This document shows, piece by piece, positions 34,258 to 42,561 of a stretch of 64,000 nucleotides of DNA (position 1 is the stretch's first letter; every line of letters starts with the position of its first letter). Both the position numbers and the translations under genes were made by a program. Under the pieces are notes generated by a model. It was not told the DNA's origin. It saw only the letters and a list, made by a program, of their open reading frames with translations, and searched no databases. The DNA is from Streptomyces sp. MUM 2J (lineage in GTDB: Bacteria > Actinomycetota > Actinomycetes > Streptomycetales > Streptomycetaceae), in assembly GCF_022414535.1 (NCBI RefSeq), contig NZ_JADWYM010000011.1, forward strand, positions 89,049 to 153,048, read 5' to 3'.

Positions 34258-35115
34258 TCAGACCCCGCCGGCCCCCGGCACGGGGAAGGCCCCGGTCGCC
34301 CGCCGGGTGATCTCCCCGTAGATCTCGGGGTCGGTCGTGTACTCGCCGAGCACGCAGCTCTTGCGGCTGCCGTGGTAGTCGGACGAGCCGGTCACCAGCA
34401 GGCCCAGGTCTCCGGCGAGTCCGCGCAGCCGGGCCCGGGCCGGCGCGTCGTGGTCCATGTGGTCGACCTCGATGCCGTCCAGCCCGGCGGCGGCCAGCTC
34501 GGCGATCACGGACTCCGGGACCGTGCGCCCGCGCTTGCTCGCGGCGGGGTGCGCGAAGACGGCCACGCCGCCCGCACCCTTGATCAGCCGGATCGCCTCG
34601 AAGGGGTCGGTCTCGTGCTTCTCCACATGGGCCCGCCCGCCGTCGGCGAGCCACTCCGGCGTGAAGGCATCGCTCACGCTCGGTACGACGCCGAGTTCGA
34701 CGAGGGCGGTGGCCACGTGCGGACGCCCCACAGAACCGTCGCCGGCGATCCGGGCGACCTGCTCCCAGGTGACGGGCACGCCCAGCTCGTTCAGCTTGGC
34801 GATCATCCCGCGGGCCCGCGGAACGCGGTCGTCCCGGACGAGCTCGCGCTCGGCGAGCAGGTCGGGCTCGGCGGGGTCGAAGAGGTAGGCCAGCATGTGC
34901 ATGCTGACACCGTCCACCCTGCAGGACAGCTCCGCACCCGTGACCAGAGTGAGCCCCGGGGGCAGCGCGGCGACGGCCTCGTCGTACCCGCGCGTGGTGT
35001 CGTGGTCGGTCAGCGCGACGACGTCCAGACCTGCCGCCGCGGCATGGCGGACCAGCTCGGCCGGGGTGTCCGTACCGTCGGACGCGGTGGAGTGGGTGTG
35101 CAGATCGATGCGCAC
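34258..35115 (-). CDS. PHP domain metal-dependent phosphoesterase
   Basis: This 285-residue PHP protein of the YciV/RNase AM or 3',5'-nucleoside bisphosphate phosphatase type has the metal-binding motifs DLHTHSTASDG, LTDHDT, GAELSC, FAHPAASKRG and SSDYHG. GTG 35115 (RIDLHTHS) is chosen because the metal motif directly follows, as is usual; the frame is open to 35157. It is followed by marC. The 296 bases upstream to 35411 hold no gene and should contain its promoter. Confidence 0.92.
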   Translation of the reverse strand: MRIDLHTHSTASDGTDTPAELVRHAAAAGLDVVALTDHDTTRGYDEAVAALPPGLTLVTGAELSCRVDGVSMHMLAYLFDPAEPDLLAERELVRDDRVPRARGMIAKLNELGVPVTWEQVARIAGDGSVGRPHVATALVELGVVPSVSDAFTPEWLADGGRAHVEKHETDPFEAIRLIKGAGGVAVFAHPAASKRGRTVPESVIAELAAAGLDGIEVDHMDHDAPARARLRGLAGDLGLLVTGSSDYHGSRKSCVLGEYTTDPEIYGEITRRATGAFPVPGAGGV

Positions 35116-35411
35116 GACGCTGACTCCAGGCGGGGACGGACGGAAGCGGACACCCAAGGATAACCGGATTTCCCAGACCGATTGTCACACCCGAACCGAG
35201 CGGCGCCCCTTACATGGAACGCCTCCCTGGCAGCTCCGCCCCGGACCGCGGGGACGTTCCCCCTGGACCGCAGGAACTCCTGTCCGACGGCAGGGGCTCT
35301 CCCGCCCCGCCGCGGGAGCCCCGGGCGCACCCCGGGACCGCGAGGCCCACGGAACACCGAGTCCCTCCTGAGCGCGGGACACCCGGAGAGGCCCGGCGCG
35401 GAACGGAACGA

Positions 35412-36053
35412 CTAGGGCTTGAGCAGGCGGGGCGACAGCGCGCCGCACGGCACGAGCTCCACCTCCGCCCCGGCGTCCCGCAGGTCGGTCAGGACCAGCT
35501 CGTCGTACATCAGCATCCCCGACTGCTCCGGCCAGACCACCGCCCACAGCCACATCCCGAGGGCCTCGCCCGCGAAGACGGCGCGGTCGTCGGGCGTCTT
35601 GGAGACGAGCCAGAGCGGGGTGGGACGGCCGGCCGCGAGAACCTTGGCCTGGGGCGGCTTCTCCACATCCAGGTAGGGCCCCGGGTCGGGACCGTCGATA
35701 CCGGCGTAGCGCGCGCCGAGGCCGACGCCGAGTTCCTCGGCGACGAGGATCAGCTCGCCGACGCCGCCGAGCGGGCCGGGTCCGCTGCACGCCACGGCCG
35801 TGGCACGGCCTCCGCTGCGGTCGTCCCCCGCGTACGCCACGCCGGTGAAGAGCCAGCCGACCGGCAGCGGCCACGGCATCCACACCGGGACCTGCGTGCG
35901 GTGCACGACCACACCGAGGGCCTCGACGCTGGGCGGGATCACGGGCTGCAGCGGATGCACGGTGCCGTGCACGTCGCACTGCCAGGAATCGGCGAAGAGG
36001 CCGGGAGCCCTGACCCGGCCACCACACTTCGGGCAACTGGGTTCGCCCCTCAT
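35412..36053 (-). CDS. DUF6758 family protein with N-terminal zinc ribbon
   Basis: This 213-residue protein opens with CPKCGGRVRAPG and, later, WQCDVHGTVHPL, a Cys/His set that could hold one zinc. The body has conserved-looking tryptophan segments (WMPWPLPVGW, WLVSKTPDDRAVFAGEALG) and ends LVPCGALSPRLLKP. I recall it as DUF6758, confined to Streptomyces relatives. It is divergent from the MFS gene. Its stop codon is an unoccupied CTAG, the site type used by the IS5 element nearby. Function unknown. Confidence 0.8.
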   Translation of the reverse strand: MRGEPSCPKCGGRVRAPGLFADSWQCDVHGTVHPLQPVIPPSVEALGVVVHRTQVPVWMPWPLPVGWLFTGVAYAGDDRSGGRATAVACSGPGPLGGVGELILVAEELGVGLGARYAGIDGPDPGPYLDVEKPPQAKVLAAGRPTPLWLVSKTPDDRAVFAGEALGMWLWAVVWPEQSGMLMYDELVLTDLRDAGAEVELVPCGALSPRLLKP

Positions 36054-36139
36054 AGGGCCCCACGGTCCTACCCCCGCCGCGTCCCGTCAAGGACGATCAC
36101 CCGTCCGGACGGAAGCGCATTATGTGTATTCTGCATCCA

Positions 36140-36152
36140 TTAGCATTGCTAA
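36140..36152. promoter_or_regulatory. Palindromic AT-rich operator candidate before the MFS gene
   Basis: TTAGCA-T-TGCTAA is a perfect 13-base palindrome 20 bases before the MFS start, inside an unusually AT-rich stretch (36118-36160). It overlaps where the promoter core or transcript start should lie, so it could bind a MarR-, PadR- or TetR-type repressor. No regulator gene is adjacent. Confidence 0.5.
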
Positions 36153-36171
36153 CTTACTGGAGGGAGAAGAC

Positions 36172-37395
36172 ATGGACCCCTTCGACGCGGGTGCCGGCGG
36201 CATTCTGCGACAGCCCAAGGCGGTCTGGGTCACCGCCGGCGCGTCCGTCGTCGCGTTCATGGGCATCGGGCTGGTCGACCCGATCCTGCCGTCCATCGCC
36301 CGGGGCCTGGAGGCGACGCCCAGTCAGGTCTCGCTGCTGTTCACCTCGTACTTCCTGGTCACCGCGGTCGCCATGCTGCTCACGGGCTTCGTCTCCAGCC
36401 GCATCGGCGGCCGCAGGACCCTGCTGGCCGGCCTGGCGCTCGTGGTGGTCTTCGCCGGCCTGGCCGGCACCTCCGACTCGGTCGGCGAACTGGTCGGCCT
36501 CCGGGCCGGCTGGGGCCTGGGCAACGCCCTGTTCGTCTCCACCGCCCTGGCGGTCATCGTCGGCGCGGCGGCGGGCGGCAGCGCCGCGGCGATCCTGCTC
36601 TACGAGTCCGCCCTCGGCCTCGGCATGGCCTGCGGCCCGCTGCTCGGCGCCCTCCTCGGCGACGCCAGCTGGCGCTACCCGTTCTTCGGCACGGCCTTCC
36701 TCATGGCCGTCGGGTTCGCCTGCGTCACGGCGTTCCTGAAGGAGCAGCCGAAGCCCGCCCGCAGGACCTCGCTGCTGGACCCGGTCAAGGCGCTGGGCCA
36801 TGGCGGGCTCGCCTCCGCCGCGGCGTCCGCGTTCTTCTACAACTACACGTTCTTCACGGTGCTGGCCTTCACACCGTTCGTGCTGGACATGACGCCGTAC
36901 AGGTCGGGCGCGGTCTTCTTCGCCTGGGGCGTGCTGCTCGCGGTCTTCTCGGTGATCGTGGCACCGCGCATGCAGGCACGGTTCGGCTCGCTGAAGGTGC
37001 TCGGCGGTTCGCTGCTGCTGCTCGCGGCCGACGTGCTCGCCCTCGGCTACGGCGACCGCACCACCGCGATCGTCTGCACCGTCCTGTCCGGCGCGTTCAT
37101 CGGTGTCAACAACACCGTCTACACCGAGCTGGCCCTCGGTGTCTCCGACGCCCCGCGCCCGGTGGCGAGCGCCGGCTACAACTTCGTGCGATGGCTCGCG
37201 GCGGCCGCCGCGCCCTACCTCGCGCCGAAGATCGCGGAGCGGACCGACCTCCACGTCCCGTTCGTGGTCGCGGCGGGCACCGCGGCGGCAGGCGCTCTCG
37301 TGGTCCTGGTACGGCGCGGCGCGCTCACGCACCAGGCCGAGGAGCTCCGGCCGCAGCACGCCACCGAGGACGGTGTCACGGCCTTCTCCACCTGA
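36172..37395 (+). CDS. MFS transporter
   Basis: This 407-residue major facilitator has 12 hydrophobic helices. The A-motif-like loop between helices 2 and 3 reads GFVSSRIGGRRTLL. A long N-terminal start (MDPFDAGAGGILRQPKAVW) precedes GLVDPILPSIARGL, typical of drug/proton antiporters (DHA1). ATG 36172 has a strong GGAGGGAGAAG. It is divergent from the DUF6758 gene and has the TTAGCATTGCTAA palindrome upstream, so it is probably induced by a substrate. The substrate is unknown. Confidence 0.9.
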   Translation: MDPFDAGAGGILRQPKAVWVTAGASVVAFMGIGLVDPILPSIARGLEATPSQVSLLFTSYFLVTAVAMLLTGFVSSRIGGRRTLLAGLALVVVFAGLAGTSDSVGELVGLRAGWGLGNALFVSTALAVIVGAAAGGSAAAILLYESALGLGMACGPLLGALLGDASWRYPFFGTAFLMAVGFACVTAFLKEQPKPARRTSLLDPVKALGHGGLASAAASAFFYNYTFFTVLAFTPFVLDMTPYRSGAVFFAWGVLLAVFSVIVAPRMQARFGSLKVLGGSLLLLAADVLALGYGDRTTAIVCTVLSGAFIGVNNTVYTELALGVSDAPRPVASAGYNFVRWLAAAAAPYLAPKIAERTDLHVPFVVAAGTAAAGALVVLVRRGALTHQAEELRPQHATEDGVTAFST

Positions 37396-37533
37396 GCGAT
37401 CCCACCCTGACCGCACCGACCGCAATGACCGCACCGACCTGCGCCGAGGGCCGCCGATCCGGTCGAGCCGCCTGGCGTCCCCCGACCGGATCGAACGAAC
37501 TTCCGCACCCCACCGGCCGGTTGGTGATGTTCC

Positions 37534-38130
37534 TCACTCCAGCGGGACGGACCTCCGCGCCGGATCCCGGAGGTCCGTCCCCCTCGCCAGCCACCGCTCC
37601 TGCAACGCCTGGGCGCCGTGGACGCGCTTCCACGCGGCCTCGTTCGGAGTCATCGGCAGCAGCGGGAGGAAGCGCACCGGATCCATCGGGTCGTCGAGTT
37701 CCAGGTCCTCCACGAGACCGCCCGGCTCGGCCACCAGCACCGAGGTGAAGGGAGCGCCGGGCCACAGCGGCCCACCCACGTCCAGCGAGGCGCCCGGCAT
37801 CACGACCAGGCCCTCGACCTGCGGAGACGCGGCCAGCACCGCGAGCGGGCGCAGGACCTTGTCGGTGTCGGCGCCCCCGGGACGGACCGACAGCAGCAGC
37901 TCGGCGCGGGGCCCCTGGACGGGGTCCGCGACCATCGCCGCGGGGTCCGTCATGGGCTGCGCCGACATGCCGAGCGTGGCGTAGCGGACGACGGCGCCCT
38001 CCTCGGATTCGTCCCGGAACCGGAGCACCTCGACACGTTCGGCACCGAGGAAGGTGACCGCGGCGCGCGCGTCCGGTTCGCCCAGCGCGGTGCACAACCG
38101 GGCCTCGACCAGCGGAAGAACATCAGCCAT
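37534..38130 (-). CDS. Suppressor-of-fused (SUFU) domain protein
   Basis: This 198-residue protein matches the bacterial SUFU family: FRDESEEGAVVRYATLGMSAQPM, RAELLLSV, and the tail FLPLLPMTPNEAAWKRVHGAQALQERW. Bacterial SUFU proteins are soluble and often linked with immunity or toxin loci, but no toxin is seen here. ATG 38130 gives a normal N-terminus (ADVLPLVEARL); the longer frame to 38217 lies in the corA promoter region. It is divergent from the corA leader. Confidence 0.8.
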   Translation of the reverse strand: MADVLPLVEARLCTALGEPDARAAVTFLGAERVEVLRFRDESEEGAVVRYATLGMSAQPMTDPAAMVADPVQGPRAELLLSVRPGGADTDKVLRPLAVLAASPQVEGLVVMPGASLDVGGPLWPGAPFTSVLVAEPGGLVEDLELDDPMDPVRFLPLLPMTPNEAAWKRVHGAQALQERWLARGTDLRDPARRSVPLE

Positions 38131-38172
38131 GCGGCGAGCATAGAACTCGTCAGTACGGGGCAAAGCCGCGCC

Positions 38173-38198
38173 TTGACACTGCGGTCGACTGATACTCT
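38173..38198 (+). promoter_or_regulatory. Possible promoter for the corA leader
   Basis: TTGACA (38173-38178) and TACTCT (38193-38198) lie just before the structured leader. The spacer of 14 bases is shorter than usual, so the call is tentative. It would place the transcript start near the first hairpin at 38200. Confidence 0.35.
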
Positions 38199-38199
38199 T

Positions 38200-38275
38200 G
38201 GCCGGTCGGGGCAGCACGCAGCAGCGTCGCGGTCCAGCCCCGACGCCGATGGGACTCCCTTACGAGGGACCGGCC
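38200..38275 (+). ncRNA. Structured 5' leader of corA, candidate cis-regulatory RNA
   Basis: GGCCGGTC (38200-38207) pairs with GACCGGCC (38268-38275) and encloses further stems: GGGGC with GCCCC (about 38208-38241) and TCCC-TTACGA-GGGA (about 38256-38269). The last overlaps the closing arm slightly, so alternative folds are possible. A short ORF follows directly. Total leader length to corA is about 375 bases. It does not match the M-box consensus as I remember it. No RNA family is recognised. Confidence 0.5.
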
Positions 38276-38293
38276 GGAGGAGGTGGGGCTGTC

Positions 38294-38341
38294 ATGGATC
38301 GAAGTCGACCGTGCAGTACCACTCGCTCTTCCGCCCGTTGA
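38294..38341 (+). CDS. 15-residue leader ORF upstream of corA
   Basis: ATG 38294 follows GGAGGAGG (38276-38283) with a 10-base gap, a very strong ribosome site. It encodes MDRSRPCSTTRSSAR and then TGA. It sits between the structured leader and corA, 234 bases before the corA start. A short ORF with such a strong site in a magnesium-transporter leader suggests translation-linked control, as for mgtL in enteric bacteria. Sequence similarity to that leader is not seen. The remainder (38342-38575) has no other supported gene. Confidence 0.5.
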   Translation: MDRSRPCSTTRSSAR

Positions 38342-38575
38342 CGCAGTTGCTCCAGCTCCAGCCCTGGCTTCCTGCCTTTCGCGCTCGCCCGCTCCGGAAG
38401 AGCACTTCGTTTCGTTTTGCCTGATCTCAGTCAGTAGCGAAGCTCGCCACCGCGACGGTGCGGTGCTCCCCGCTTTGTGGACGTGCCAAACATCCGACGT
38501 GAGGACGTCCTCATTCCGGGCAGTTCCAGCCGTCGTGGCGGACTTTCTTTGCTCTCGCCGCGAAGGAGCCCTGCC

Positions 38576-39709
38576 ATGTCGATGATCCGCGACCTGCGGT
38601 CCGCGGTCCGCCCCGCCCGTCCCTCGCTGCGCAAGCACCAGGGCGGCCGCGGCTACGACACCGCCTACGAGCCCGTCCACGGCCCGGCGACGGCGTCGGC
38701 CGTGGTCGACTGCGCCGTCTACCGGGACGGCGCCCGCGTGACCACCGACCAGCCGCTCACCCCGCACGAGGCGATGCGCCGGGTGCGACGCGACGGAGGC
38801 TTCGTCTGGATCGGCCTGCACGAGCCCACCGAGGCGGAGTTCGCCGGTATCGCAAGCGAGTTCGGGCTGCACCCACTGGCCGTGGAGGACGCCGTGCAGG
38901 CGCACCAGCGGCCGAAGCTGGAGCGGTACGACGACTCCCTGTTCACCGTCTTCAAGACCGTCCACTACGTCGAGCACGACGAACTGACCGCCAACAGCGA
39001 GGTCCTGGAGACCGGCGAGGTCATGTGCTTCACCGGGCGGGACTTCTTCATCACCGTCCGGCACGGCGGCCAGGGCTCCCTGCGAGCCCTGCGCCACCGC
39101 CTCCAGGACGACCCGGAACTGCTGGCCAAAGGCCCCTCCGCGGTGCTGCACGCCATCGCCGACCACGTCGTCGACGGTTACATCGCGGTCGCCGACGCGC
39201 TCCAGGACGACATCGACGCCGTCGAGACCGACGTGTTCTCCCCCGGCCGCAAGGGCACCCCGCGCGGCACCGACGCCGGGCGGATCTACCAGCTCAAGCG
39301 GGAGATCCTGGAGTTCAAGCGGGCCGTGTCTCCGCTGCTCCGGCCCATGCAACTGCTGAGCGAGCGGCCGATGCGGCTGATCGACCCCGACATCCAGAAG
39401 TACTTCCGGGACGTCGCCGACCACGTCGCCCGGGTCCAGGAGCAGGTCATCGGCTTCGACGAGCTGCTCAACTCGATCCTCCAGGCCAACCTCGCGCAGG
39501 CGTCCGTCGCACAGAACGAGGACATGCGGAAGATCACGTCCTGGGCCGCCATCATCGCCGTACCGACGATGGTGTGCGGGGTGTACGGCATGAACTTCGA
39601 CTACATGCCCGAGACGCACTGGAGGTACGGCTACCCGGTGATCCTGTCGGTGACCGTGGGTCTCTGTCTCGGCATCCACCGCACCCTCAAGCGGAACGGC
39701 TGGCTGTGA
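38576..39709 (+). CDS. corA: CorA family magnesium/cobalt transporter
   Basis: This 377-residue CorA-type channel imports Mg2+. The large cytoplasmic N-terminal domain (to about residue 300) contains HPLAVEDAVQAHQRPKLERYDD and TGRDFFITVRHG. Two C-terminal helices follow: WAAIIAVPTMVCGVYGMNFDYMPE, which carries the selectivity motif YGMNF, and VILSVTVGLCLGI. ATG 38576 has CGAAGGAG upstream. A 375-base structured leader with a 15-codon ORF precedes it. From memory, the neighbourhood includes an MgtE-like gene, as in M. tuberculosis. Confidence 0.95.
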   Translation: MSMIRDLRSAVRPARPSLRKHQGGRGYDTAYEPVHGPATASAVVDCAVYRDGARVTTDQPLTPHEAMRRVRRDGGFVWIGLHEPTEAEFAGIASEFGLHPLAVEDAVQAHQRPKLERYDDSLFTVFKTVHYVEHDELTANSEVLETGEVMCFTGRDFFITVRHGGQGSLRALRHRLQDDPELLAKGPSAVLHAIADHVVDGYIAVADALQDDIDAVETDVFSPGRKGTPRGTDAGRIYQLKREILEFKRAVSPLLRPMQLLSERPMRLIDPDIQKYFRDVADHVARVQEQVIGFDELLNSILQANLAQASVAQNEDMRKITSWAAIIAVPTMVCGVYGMNFDYMPETHWRYGYPVILSVTVGLCLGIHRTLKRNGWL

Positions 39710-39744
39710 CACCCGGCCGGCACACCGCTGGTTAGGCTGGGCGC

Positions 39745-40260
39745 ATGACAAGCGAGCTGCTCGATGAGGCCCTCGTCGAGGAGGCCACGAAGAAGTCCGG
39801 GCTGATCTGGGTCCGGGGCGCCGGTGCCCCGGCCGCCCGTGCCCTGTGGCACGTCTGGCACGAGGGCGCGGCCTGCCTGGTCGGCGACGGGCCGGGGGAG
39901 CAGCCGCTGCCCGGCCTGGCCGACGGCGGCCGTGCCGAGGTCACCGTCCGCAGCAAGGACAAGGGAGGCCGGCTGGTCTCCTTCACCGCGCAGGTCGTCG
40001 AACTGGCACCCGGGTCTGCGGCGTGGCAGGCGACCGTCGCCGAGCTGAAGGGCAAGCGGCTCAACGCGCCCGACGGCGAGGCGATGCCGGAGCGCTGGGG
40101 GCGGGAGTGCCGGGTGCTGCGCCTGGAGCCGACCGGCGCGGTGCTGCCGCTGCCCGACGGCTCCCTGGCCCAGGCTCCCGTGCCGTCGCCGGCGACCACC
40201 CGCAGGCCGGTCCCCGCCGCGTTGCCCCGGCTGCTGTTCGGGAAACGCTCCCGCTCCTAG
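39745..40260 (+). CDS. Conserved hypothetical protein with split-barrel-like features
   Basis: This 171-residue protein begins MTSELLDEALVEEATKKSGL and continues with IWVRGAGAPAARALWHVWHEGAACLVGDG. Its beta-strand pattern (AEVTVRSKDKGGRLVSFTAQVVEL) is typical of pyridoxamine-phosphate-oxidase-like split barrels. No catalytic or cofactor residue is certain. It follows corA by 35 bases in the same direction and is convergent with the lipoprotein gene. The tail is basic and probably disordered. Confidence 0.72.
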   Translation: MTSELLDEALVEEATKKSGLIWVRGAGAPAARALWHVWHEGAACLVGDGPGEQPLPGLADGGRAEVTVRSKDKGGRLVSFTAQVVELAPGSAAWQATVAELKGKRLNAPDGEAMPERWGRECRVLRLEPTGAVLPLPDGSLAQAPVPSPATTRRPVPAALPRLLFGKRSRS

Positions 40261-40317
40261 GGCCACGGCCGCCGGGCGCCGGGCGCCGGCGCGGAGGTGC
40301 CCGGGCGGTGCCCCGGT

Positions 40318-41061
40318 TCAGGACGCCGGCAGTTGTCCGCCGTAGTCCACGGTGTCGTCCGGGGCCGGCTGCTCGACCGTGAAGTCCTTGCCCCAGTCGG
40401 AGAAGACCAGCGTCCCGGCCCCGCTCCCGCGGACCAGACGCAGCGGGTACGGCCGGCCCTCCAGGGAGACGTCGAGGGTGCCGCCGGAGCCCTGGTCGCC
40501 GGTGATGCGGATGGTGCGGACGCCGGACTGCTCGTGGTGGCCGTCGGTGGCGAGAGCTCCGTGCAGGGTCAGCAGTCCGTCGAGGAGGACGTCCTTGTCG
40601 GTGAACCCGCTGAACCGCTGGTACGCCGGGTCGGACCGGGGCACCTTGACGTACTTGCCCTCCAGTTTGTCCGCGGCGGCCGAGTCCGCGGTGCCGCCCT
40701 TGCCGTCCTCGTGGGTCCAGAAGTCCGCGCCGGCCTTCAGGTACAGGTGCTCGCCGACCCGCAGCAGCTGGAAGGACTCCCCGTCCGAAGTGACCGAGCC
40801 GGAGCCGCCGCCGGAGGTGAGCCGCATGTCGAGCCTGTAGGTGTGCCCGCCGGCGGCCACGGTGCCCGACAGACGCACGGCGGTGCCGGAGACCGCGGCC
40901 TGCCTGGTCCTGCTCTGGATCTGCCCCGCCGTCAGCTTCCCGACCCCGTTGGTGCCCGCGTCCGGGTCCCCTCCGCATCCCGCCGCCCCCGTGACGGCCA
41001 GGGCGCACAGTGCGCCGGCCAGCGCAGCCCGACGGATACGGCCCAGGGATGTCACGATCAC
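40318..41061 (-). CDS. Lipoprotein of LppX/LprG-like fold
   Basis: This 247-residue lipoprotein is exported and lipid-anchored: SLGRIRRAALAGALCALAVT ends in the lipobox GAAGC. The mature part begins GGDPDAGTNGV and has a beta-rich fold with hydrophobic interior segments (GTAVRLSGTVAAGGHTYRLD, SFQLLRVGEHLYLKAGADFW), like LppX_LprAFG lipoproteins that carry lipids. GTG 41061 is chosen; GTG 41055 is two codons inside. It is divergent from the MgtE-like gene. The function is inferred from the fold. Confidence 0.78.
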   Translation of the reverse strand: MIVTSLGRIRRAALAGALCALAVTGAAGCGGDPDAGTNGVGKLTAGQIQSRTRQAAVSGTAVRLSGTVAAGGHTYRLDMRLTSGGGSGSVTSDGESFQLLRVGEHLYLKAGADFWTHEDGKGGTADSAAADKLEGKYVKVPRSDPAYQRFSGFTDKDVLLDGLLTLHGALATDGHHEQSGVRTIRITGDQGSGGTLDVSLEGRPYPLRLVRGSGAGTLVFSDWGKDFTVEQPAPDDTVDYGGQLPAS

Positions 41062-41271
41062 AGGCGCAGCTGCCTTTCGGGTGGGGTCCACGGCGGCGTA
41101 CGGCGCAGCGTACCGGTGCCGTCCGGGCGATGCGGAGTCAGCACGTCCGGACCTCTCACCAGGGCGGGCCCGATCGGGACGGGCTAGCCTGAAGCCCGAC
41201 CCGGCGGGCAATCGAGAGAAGGCACACCAGGACGCAGCAGGAAGCCCTCCGCACGAAAAGGAACGACCACC

Positions 41272-42561
41272 ATGGCAGCCGGTGCCCCGCGGATCTTCGT
41301 CTCGCACCTCTCCGGCATCGCCGTCTTCGATCCCAACGGCGACCAGGTGGGTCGCGTACGCGACCTGGTCGTCATGCTCCGCGTGGGGCGCCGCCCGCCG
41401 CGGCTGCTCGGCCTGGTCGTCGAACTGTCCACCCGCCGCCGTATCTTCCTGCCCATGACCCGGGTCACCGGCATCGAGTCCGGCCAGGTCATCACGACCG
41501 GCGTGCTCAACGTCCGCCGCTTCGAGCAGCGGCCCACCGAGCGGCTCGTCTTCGGCGAGCTGCTCGACCGCCGCGTCACGCTGGAGGAGACGGGCGAGGA
41601 GGTCACCGTCCTGGACCTGTCGGTGCAGCAGTTGCCCGCCCGCCGCGACTGGGAGATCGACCGCGTCTTCGTCCGCAAGGGAAGGAGGTCCGGCCCGCTC
41701 AGGCGTACCAAGGGGGAGACGATCACCGTCGAGTGGTCCCAGGTGACCGGCTTCTCGCTGGAGGAGCAGGGGCAGGGCGCCGAGAGCCTCCTCGCCACCT
41801 TCGAGCAGTTGCGCCCCGCCGACCTCGCCAACGTCCTGCACCATCTGTCCGCCAAGCGGCGCGCCGAGGTCGCCGCCGCGCTCGACGACGACCGCCTCGC
41901 CGACGTGCTGGAGGAACTCCCGGAGGACGACCAGATCGAGATCCTCGGCAAGCTGAAGGAGGAGCGTGCCGCCGACGTCCTGGAGGCGATGGACCCCGAC
42001 GACGCCGCCGACCTGCTCGCCGAGCTGCCCGAGGACGAGCAGGAGCGGCTGCTGAGCCTGATGCAGCCGGCCGACGCGGCCGACATGCGGCGCCTGATGT
42101 CGTACGAGGAGCACACCGCGGGTGGTCTGATGACGACCGAGCCGATCGTGCTGCGCCCGGACTCCACGGTCGCCGACGCGCTCGCCCGCGTCCGCAACGC
42201 CGACCTGTCCCCCGCGCTCGCGGCGCAGGTCTACGTGTGCCGGCCGCCCGACGAGACCCCTACCGGCAAGTACCTGGGCACGGTCCACTTCCAGCGTCTG
42301 CTGCGCGACCCGCCGTACACCCTGGTCAGCTCGCTGGTCGACCAGGACCTGCAGCCCCTCTCCCCGGACGCCGCGCTGCCGGTCGTCGCCGGCTTCTTCG
42401 CCACGTACGACATGGTCGCGGCGCCCGTCGTCGACGAGTCGGGGGCCCTGCTGGGCGCGGTGACCGTCGACGACGTGCTGGACCACATGCTCCCCGACGA
42501 CTGGCGTGAGACGGAGTTCCACCTCGACCAGGGCCGGGGGGTGGCGCCGCATGGCACCTGA
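41272..42561 (+). CDS. PRC-barrel, MgtE-N and CBS domain protein without channel domain
   Basis: This 429-residue soluble protein has a PRC-barrel-like N-terminus (FVSHLSGIAVFDPNGDQVG, residues 1-160). An MgtE_N superhelix follows (residues about 165-270, ADLANVLHHLSAKRRAEV, EERAADVLEAMDPDDAADLL), then a CBS pair (TAGGLMTTEPIVLRPDSTVA... VTVDDVLDHML). The five-helix MgtE channel domain is absent. The following DUF1003 membrane protein starts inside its last codons (11-base overlap), suggesting the two act together. A magnesium-sensing role is inferred. Confidence 0.88.
   Translation: MAAGAPRIFVSHLSGIAVFDPNGDQVGRVRDLVVMLRVGRRPPRLLGLVVELSTRRRIFLPMTRVTGIESGQVITTGVLNVRRFEQRPTERLVFGELLDRRVTLEETGEEVTVLDLSVQQLPARRDWEIDRVFVRKGRRSGPLRRTKGETITVEWSQVTGFSLEEQGQGAESLLATFEQLRPADLANVLHHLSAKRRAEVAAALDDDRLADVLEELPEDDQIEILGKLKEERAADVLEAMDPDDAADLLAELPEDEQERLLSLMQPADAADMRRLMSYEEHTAGGLMTTEPIVLRPDSTVADALARVRNADLSPALAAQVYVCRPPDETPTGKYLGTVHFQRLLRDPPYTLVSSLVDQDLQPLSPDAALPVVAGFFATYDMVAAPVVDESGALLGAVTVDDVLDHMLPDDWRETEFHLDQGRGVAPHGT

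Noticed and set aside
38200..38275. M-box (ykoK) magnesium riboswitch in the corA leader
   Set aside because: I could not find the conserved M-box core; only a new structured leader is supported.
38283..38585. 100-residue frame in the corA leader
   Set aside because: No ribosome site at its start; the better supported short ORF starts at 38294 in another frame.
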